DNA of 10,977 bases from Actinomycetota bacterium (GTDB lineage Bacteria; Actinomycetota; Actinomycetes; Nanopelagicales; Nanopelagicaceae): assembly GCA_947377725.1 (NCBI GenBank), contig CANCGX010000033.1, positions 1-10,977 of the forward strand, in the 5' to 3' direction. Positions 6,585-10,977 of the stretch are shown here, piece by piece. How positions within the stretch are numbered: position 1 is the stretch's first letter; each line of letters begins with the position of its first letter. Below the pieces are notes generated by a model. That model saw only the letters and a list, made by a program, of their open reading frames with translations. It searched no databases and was not told where the DNA came from. Both the position numbers and the translations under genes were made by a program.

Positions 6585-7808
6585 CTACAAACCCATCTTT
6601 ATTGCAGCTTTGCGAAGTTCTTCTCTTGCCTTTGGGTGAGCAGCGCTTTCAATGAGATTCTTTGCTTGTTCACTTTCGTTGTGACCAAAACACTCCGCAA
6701 TACCCTGCTCGGTTACTACGAATGAATGTTGGAAGCTGGTGACGCCATCGGTAATCATCGGAACAATCTTTGATGTATCTGTTTTTTCATGCCACGAAGG
6801 AAGAGTCATAAATGATTTTCCACCACGACTGTGTAGAGCTCCGACAATAAAATCAGTTGATCCTCCAAAGCCTGAATAGATTTTGTCTCGTACGCGCGAA
6901 GCATTCGCTTGATCCAAGAGATCAACTTGGAGAGCTGCGTTAATCGAAGTCATCTTCGCTTGCTTGGCGATTTGGGCAGGGTCATTGGTTTTCTCGGTGC
7001 GAAGCATCCGAACGCGACGATTGAGATGAAGCCATGAATAAAGCTCTTCTGAGCCAAAGATAAATGACGCAGTTATCGGAATCTCTGTATCTAAGGCGCC
7101 AATCTTTTCAAGATTGAGAACGCCATCACTAAACATCTCTGTCCAGACTCGCAGATCAGTGCGCTTTGTCATTAACTCGACGACTGCATCAGGCACAGAG
7201 CCAATTCCGAGTTGGAGAGTGGAGCCAGACGGGACGAGGTCAGCTATTTTGCGACCGATTTCTTTTGCGGTCTCTGGAATTGCCACTGGGGTATGTACAT
7301 TTAGCGGCTCATCTTGTTCAAAGATGAAGTCAATCTCATTTTCATAAATCTGAGCATCACCATATGTGTAAGGCATGTTGGAATTTGATTGGGCGATGAC
7401 GATTCCGCCATGTTCGCGCGCAGCTTCAATTGCGGCAGGCAAGATATTTACTTCTATGCCAAGTGAGACGGTATCAAAGCGTGGCGATGATGTGTGGATC
7501 AGAACTACATCAGGAATTAAATGATCGCGAAGCATGACAGGAACGAGAGAGAGTCGAGAAGGAACATAATTGAGTCGCTCTGAACCACGCATGCCCTTAC
7601 CAACGAAGGCTGTTTCATATGTGACGCCTGGGCGGTTAGGTATTCCAGGTTGAGCATTCAACATGTGCAAGGTGTATTCGGGAACGATTTCATCAAAGAG
7701 CGCCAAGAGCGCCTTTGGAGTTCCGAAATTACCTGATACTAAAACTCTGGGGTTCTTAGGCAAGCCTTGTAGAACCTTTTTGAGTTGCTCTCCGTCAACT
7801 GTTCTCAT
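6585..7808 (-). CDS. Acetyl-CoA hydrolase / 4-hydroxybutyrate-type CoA-transferase family protein
   Basis: This 407-residue protein belongs to the acetyl-CoA hydrolase/transferase family, whose members move CoA between acyl-CoA and a free carboxylate (acetate, succinate, 4-hydroxybutyrate) or hydrolyse the thioester. The N-terminal half has the Rossmann-like CoA-transferase fold. The C-terminal half starts near GIGSVPDAVVELM (201-213), followed by VWTEMFSDGVLNL (221-233), where E224 is the probable glutamate that forms the enzyme-CoA thioester. YSGFGGSTDFIVGA (311-324) and VVTEQGIAE (364-372) are further family signatures. The length is near that of family members around 430 residues. The start has only a weak ribosome site (GAAAG, plus-strand positions 7818-7822, 9 bases away). 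Its stop codon directly abuts that of the opposing ROK gene. It is the last gene of the minus-strand group, 74 bases after the dehydrogenase, with no terminator visible in that gap. Donor and acceptor are unknown. Confidence 0.88.
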   Translation of the reverse strand: MRTVDGEQLKKVLQGLPKNPRVLVSGNFGTPKALLALFDEIVPEYTLHMLNAQPGIPNRPGVTYETAFVGKGMRGSERLNYVPSRLSLVPVMLRDHLIPDVVLIHTSSPRFDTVSLGIEVNILPAAIEAAREHGGIVIAQSNSNMPYTYGDAQIYENEIDFIFEQDEPLNVHTPVAIPETAKEIGRKIADLVPSGSTLQLGIGSVPDAVVELMTKRTDLRVWTEMFSDGVLNLEKIGALDTEIPITASFIFGSEELYSWLHLNRRVRMLRTEKTNDPAQIAKQAKMTSINAALQVDLLDQANASRVRDKIYSGFGGSTDFIVGALHSRGGKSFMTLPSWHEKTDTSKIVPMITDGVTSFQHSFVVTEQGIAECFGHNESEQAKNLIESAAHPKAREELRKAAIKMGL

Positions 7809-7882
7809 GTATGAATTCTTTCATCGAGCGTAGGAGGAAATAACAATATCTGCGAGCCAGCACTCTGTTTGATGTGTTTTAG

Positions 7883-10552
7883 TTAACGAGATAGTTCTTC
7901 AAGGACCTCTGCGATATGTCGATACTTTCTGCCTGTGGCCTTGGTCATGCCTATCTCGCACGTTCGATTAGCCGAGACATAGAAATCATCGCTTCGCTGT
8001 GAAATCTCTGCAGCTTGTTGTGATGTTGCCGATTCGGTGAGTTCTGGGAAAGTTAGACCGCGATCACCCGCAAAAGCGCAGCATCCCCAGTTTTCAGGGA
8101 TAAAGATTTCTTCTGAGATTGCTCGTGCAAGATTGTTAAGTGATGCGCTGATTCCTAGGGCGGTTGTTGAACATGTTGGGTGTACCGCAATAGAACGAGC
8201 CTTCTTGATGGTGAGCTTAGGTAGTACAAATCTTTCTATGAAAGAGATTGAATCAATGACGTGAAACCTCGAATCGGACGATAGCAATTCTTGAAGTCCG
8301 TGAGAGCAAGAAGCGGCATCTGAAACGATAGGAATTCGTCCGCTATCCGAGGCGTTGATCATCGAATCGAGAACTTTCTGCTGCATTACGTCATAACCTT
8401 CAACGTAACCCTTTGATTTCCATGGGGTTCCGCAGCATAAAGATTCAATTCCTTCAGGAATGGTAAGACGAAGTCCAGCACGTTTGGCAAGCGTCAACAC
8501 CGCATCCGATGAATCGCTAGTGCCAAATAGCGTTCCTACGCAAGATGGGAAGAAGATTGCATCAGGGTTCTGGGCGCGAACTGAATTTCGTTTCTTTCCA
8601 CCGACTGGATATTTATCGACGCCTGGAAGCACATCGGCAATCTTGAGTGACGCAGAAGCAAGACGCGTAAAGAGAGACCAGTTCTTCGCAGCAAATTTCC
8701 AAGATGATTTGAAAATAGGGCTTGCGCTTTGTGAGCGAAGTTCACGCACAAGTGAACCTGTATTAATGGCGAGTGGGCAGGATGAGGCGCACATCCCGTC
8801 TACAGCGCAAGTATCTTCACCTTCATATGTGAATTCTTTTTCAATTTGATTAGCAGTCGCGAGATCACCTCGTGATGTTGCAAGCGCTAATTCCCTACGC
8901 ATAACTATTCGAGTACGGGGAGTGAGGGTCAAATTCTTACTAGGGCACACTGGTTCGCAATATCCGCATTCAACACATGAGTTTGCGACGGCTTCAATTT
9001 TCGGAATAGTCTTTAAATTCTCAAGGTGAATGTTTGAATTCTGCGTCAAAATGATTCCAGGATTAAGAATTCCGGCCGGATCTAGAAGTCGCTTGATAGC
9101 CCACATGACTTCGTAAAGTTCTTCGCCATATTGTCTGCGCACAAATGGTGCCATCATGCGACCCGTGCCGTGTTCGGCTTTTAAGGTCCCTCCGTGACGA
9201 AGTACCAGCTCAACCATTTCTTCTGTGAAAGCGCGATATCGCGATAATTGATCTGGATTCTCAAAATCTTCATTGAGCATGAAATGGATATTTCCATCGC
9301 GGGCATGACCAAAAATTACACAGTCGTCGTAGTTATGTTTCGCAAAAAGTTCCGTTAATTCTTCGCAGGTCGAAAGTAATTGACCGACTGGTACGGCAAT
9401 ATCTTCAAGAAGTGCGGTAGTACCTGTCTTTCTATTTCCGGCGACAGTTGCATACAAACCTTTTCGGATATGCCACATTTGATTTCGAATAGCCGCATCT
9501 GATGTGAGATTTGCAGGTTGAATAAGGGGAAGGGAATTCAACAGTGGAGTCACTTCCGCAATTTTCCTTGCCAATTCCTCAGCTGAGGCTTCTTGGAATT
9601 CAATCAAGAGCGCCGCATGCTTATCAACCGAAATAGCTTTAAGTTCGTCGGTAGCTTGTGGATCGCGTTGAGCTACGCGCAGGCTAGTTGCATCCATCAA
9701 TTCAATGGCTGCAAATCCTGCCTTCACGAGAGCTGGAAGTGACCCGGTTGCATCTGAAAGCGATGAAAAGATAAGAAGCCCAGTAGCCATATCCGAAAAG
9801 GCCGGCACAGTTCTAAACGTTGCCTCTTCTACGAAAGCCAGAGTTCCTTCACTTCCAATAATGAGATGTTCAAGAATTTTTGCAGGGGAGTCAAAATCAA
9901 GAAAGGAATTAACGCCATATCCCATGGTGTTCTTTATGCTGAAAAGACGTTCAATAAGTGCGACAGATTCTGGATTGGAGCGCACGCGATCTCGAATCGC
10001 GATAAGCCCGGTATAAATATCTGGCGCGTTAAATTCAAGATGATCATCGGCATCCATCGCACCGGTATCTACAACGAGGCCATTTGGCAGAACGAGAACG
10101 AGTGATTCGATAGTTTGATAGGAATTCTGTTCCGTTCCGCAACACATTCCACTTGAATTATTTGCTACAACTCCGCCAATCGTGCAAGCGATTTCACTGG
10201 CTGGATCTGGTCCCAATTTTCGTTTGTGTCTGGCAAGTGCCCCATTGACGGCGCGAACGGTTGCGCCAGGACTCACAGTCACTGTTTGGCCAGATTCTCC
10301 AACGGAGATTTCACGGAAATTCTTTCGAGTATCCACCATGAATCCATCAGATATGGCTTGGCCACTCAGGCTGGTTCCACCAGAACGAAATGTAATCCCA
10401 ACGCCAAGATTGGTTGCGAGTTTAAATATTTCCGCTAGTTCTTCAGAATTTTGTGGAGTGTAAACAGATTGAGGCTTCAGCGCGTAGTGAGATGCATCGT
10501 GAGAGTAACTCAGGATGTCAGTTAAGCGAGTTGAAGCTCCCAAAGAACTCAT
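7883..10552 (-). CDS. FAD-linked, iron-sulfur D-lactate / D-2-hydroxyacid dehydrogenase
   Basis: This 889-residue protein fuses an FAD oxidoreductase to an iron-sulfur module, as in quinone-linked D-lactate or D-2-hydroxyacid dehydrogenases. The FAD-binding type 4 domain (about 27-250) contains TFRSGGTSLSGQA (54-66) and CTIGGVVANNSSGM (123-136). The FAD-oxidase C domain (about 255-500) contains GHARDGNIH (415-423, probable metal/substrate histidines) and EHGTGR (460-465). The ferredoxin-like part has C526, C529, C532, C536 and then C582, C588, C592, the spacing usual for this family. Two cysteine-rich CCG domains follow, with LCCGTPWKSKG (705-715), HPTCSTT (791-797) and WGCCAFAGDRG (822-832). 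No signal peptide or membrane segment is seen, so it probably works at the inner membrane face, passing electrons to a quinone. Its ATG overlaps the stop of the upstream oxidoreductase gene (ATGA), and GAGGA (plus-strand 10562-10566, 9 bases away) is a good ribosome site. Substrate is uncertain: D-lactate, D-2-hydroxyglutarate and related acids are all possible. Confidence 0.9.
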   Translation of the reverse strand: MSSLGASTRLTDILSYSHDASHYALKPQSVYTPQNSEELAEIFKLATNLGVGITFRSGGTSLSGQAISDGFMVDTRKNFREISVGESGQTVTVSPGATVRAVNGALARHKRKLGPDPASEIACTIGGVVANNSSGMCCGTEQNSYQTIESLVLVLPNGLVVDTGAMDADDHLEFNAPDIYTGLIAIRDRVRSNPESVALIERLFSIKNTMGYGVNSFLDFDSPAKILEHLIIGSEGTLAFVEEATFRTVPAFSDMATGLLIFSSLSDATGSLPALVKAGFAAIELMDATSLRVAQRDPQATDELKAISVDKHAALLIEFQEASAEELARKIAEVTPLLNSLPLIQPANLTSDAAIRNQMWHIRKGLYATVAGNRKTGTTALLEDIAVPVGQLLSTCEELTELFAKHNYDDCVIFGHARDGNIHFMLNEDFENPDQLSRYRAFTEEMVELVLRHGGTLKAEHGTGRMMAPFVRRQYGEELYEVMWAIKRLLDPAGILNPGIILTQNSNIHLENLKTIPKIEAVANSCVECGYCEPVCPSKNLTLTPRTRIVMRRELALATSRGDLATANQIEKEFTYEGEDTCAVDGMCASSCPLAINTGSLVRELRSQSASPIFKSSWKFAAKNWSLFTRLASASLKIADVLPGVDKYPVGGKKRNSVRAQNPDAIFFPSCVGTLFGTSDSSDAVLTLAKRAGLRLTIPEGIESLCCGTPWKSKGYVEGYDVMQQKVLDSMINASDSGRIPIVSDAASCSHGLQELLSSDSRFHVIDSISFIERFVLPKLTIKKARSIAVHPTCSTTALGISASLNNLARAISEEIFIPENWGCCAFAGDRGLTFPELTESATSQQAAEISQRSDDFYVSANRTCEIGMTKATGRKYRHIAEVLEELSR

Positions 10553-10977
10553 TCAATACTGTCCTCGTAATCCCACACAACGCCGAGTTCTAGACGAAGA
10601 TCGTCAAGAATCTGCATGAGATCAACAGATTCTTCTACGGACATAATTGGAGACTCGAGAAGGCCTGCTACCACACAGCGCTCAGCTTCAATAGCTTGGA
10701 ATTGACGTCCAGTCCCAGGGACAGGAGGTGTGTCATAGCGCTTTACAACGTTTCGCTTATTGTCATAAACAGTGAAAGTTGTTTGTGCGTAAAAAGTGCG
10801 ATCGATTTCAATCGATCCTTCAGTGCCGAGAATGACTGCGTTGCACGGCCCAGCTACATTGATGCAGTTGGTGAGCGCAGCTTGGGAACCATCTTCATAC
10901 GTAAATAGAATTGAATTAGATTCATCCACGCCTTCAAAAGTCAGATTTCCAACTCCAAGCACCTCATCAGGTAGACC
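10549..10977 (-). CDS. Gfo/Idh/MocA-family oxidoreductase, C-terminal part (5' end outside window)
   Basis: The frame is open to the window edge and gives 142 residues before a TGA stop, so the NAD(P)-binding N-terminal half is missing. The visible part matches the C-terminal alpha/beta domain of Gfo/Idh/MocA oxidoreductases. It has GVDESNSILFTYEDGSQAAL, where these proteins have a beta-strand followed by a 'DG' turn; CNAVILGTEGSIEI, the family's 'G.eG.i.i' strand; and EAERCVVAGLLESPIMSVEE followed by a helix ending in ELGVVW. The nearest pattern I recall is the dihydrodiol-dehydrogenase-like branch, but the substrate (a sugar, inositol or hydroxy acid derivative) cannot be deduced. It overlaps the dehydrogenase gene by 4 bases, so the two are almost certainly cotranscribed and translationally coupled. 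A GTG at plus-strand 10960-10962 is internal to the frame and not the real start. Confidence 0.85.
   Translation of the reverse strand, partial: GLPDEVLGVGNLTFEGVDESNSILFTYEDGSQAALTNCINVAGPCNAVILGTEGSIEIDRTFYAQTTFTVYDNKRNVVKRYDTPPVPGTGRQFQAIEAERCVVAGLLESPIMSVEESVDLMQILDDLRLELGVVWDYEDSIE

Noticed and set aside
7831..7837. Perfect TAGGAGG on the plus strand between the two minus-strand genes, suggesting a hidden plus-strand gene.
   Set aside because: No ATG, GTG or TTG lies at a usable distance downstream and no plausible frame follows.

Overview
The window reads as chromosome from a low-to-moderate-GC actinobacterium with a compact genome. The gene order thrC-thrB-rho-rpmE-prfA-prmC on the plus strand is the classical actinobacterial order, as in Mycobacterium and Streptomyces. 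Rho carries the long charged insertion typical of Actinobacteria. The DNA is nevertheless AT-leaning, and the gaps within gene groups are very short or absent. Together these suggest a streamlined freshwater lineage of the acI / Nanopelagicales type (Ca. Planktophila-like). That placement is an inference from style, not a database match.

Region 1 (1-1446) is the end of the threonine pathway: the C-terminal part of threonine synthase (thrC, cut by the window edge) and a complete homoserine kinase (thrB). Region 2 (1447-5821) is information processing. It has a 215-base gap and leader, then rho (transcription termination factor), a structured leader, rpmE (ribosomal protein L31, zinc form) with a strong intrinsic terminator, then prfA (release factor 1) and prmC (the methyltransferase that modifies release factors). 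prfA and prmC act on the same step, since PrmC methylates the GGQ glutamine of the PrfA protein.

Region 3 (5829-6584) is a ROK-family sugar-kinase-like gene 7 bases after prmC. In several actinobacteria the place after prmC is held by a Sua5/TsaC-type tRNA-modification gene and the lead-in to the atp operon, so the usual synteny stops here.

Region 4 (6585-10977) is a minus-strand group that converges on region 3, with the two stop codons directly abutting. In transcription order it holds the C-terminal part of a Gfo/Idh/MocA-type oxidoreductase (cut by the window edge), a large FAD plus iron-sulfur D-lactate/D-2-hydroxyacid dehydrogenase overlapping it by 4 bases (ATGA), and an acetyl-CoA hydrolase/CoA-transferase family protein 74 bases further on. 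The group looks like a small catabolic operon that oxidises a hydroxy acid or sugar derivative and handles a CoA ester; the substrate cannot be read from the sequence.

I found no tRNA, rRNA, CRISPR array, insertion sequence, phage gene or attachment site. Most of the window is well-known housekeeping biology. The points worth a second look are the two leaders (rho and rpmE), the repeat-rich Rho linker, the synteny break with the ROK gene, and the uncharacterised minus-strand operon. I see no convincing evidence of a new system.
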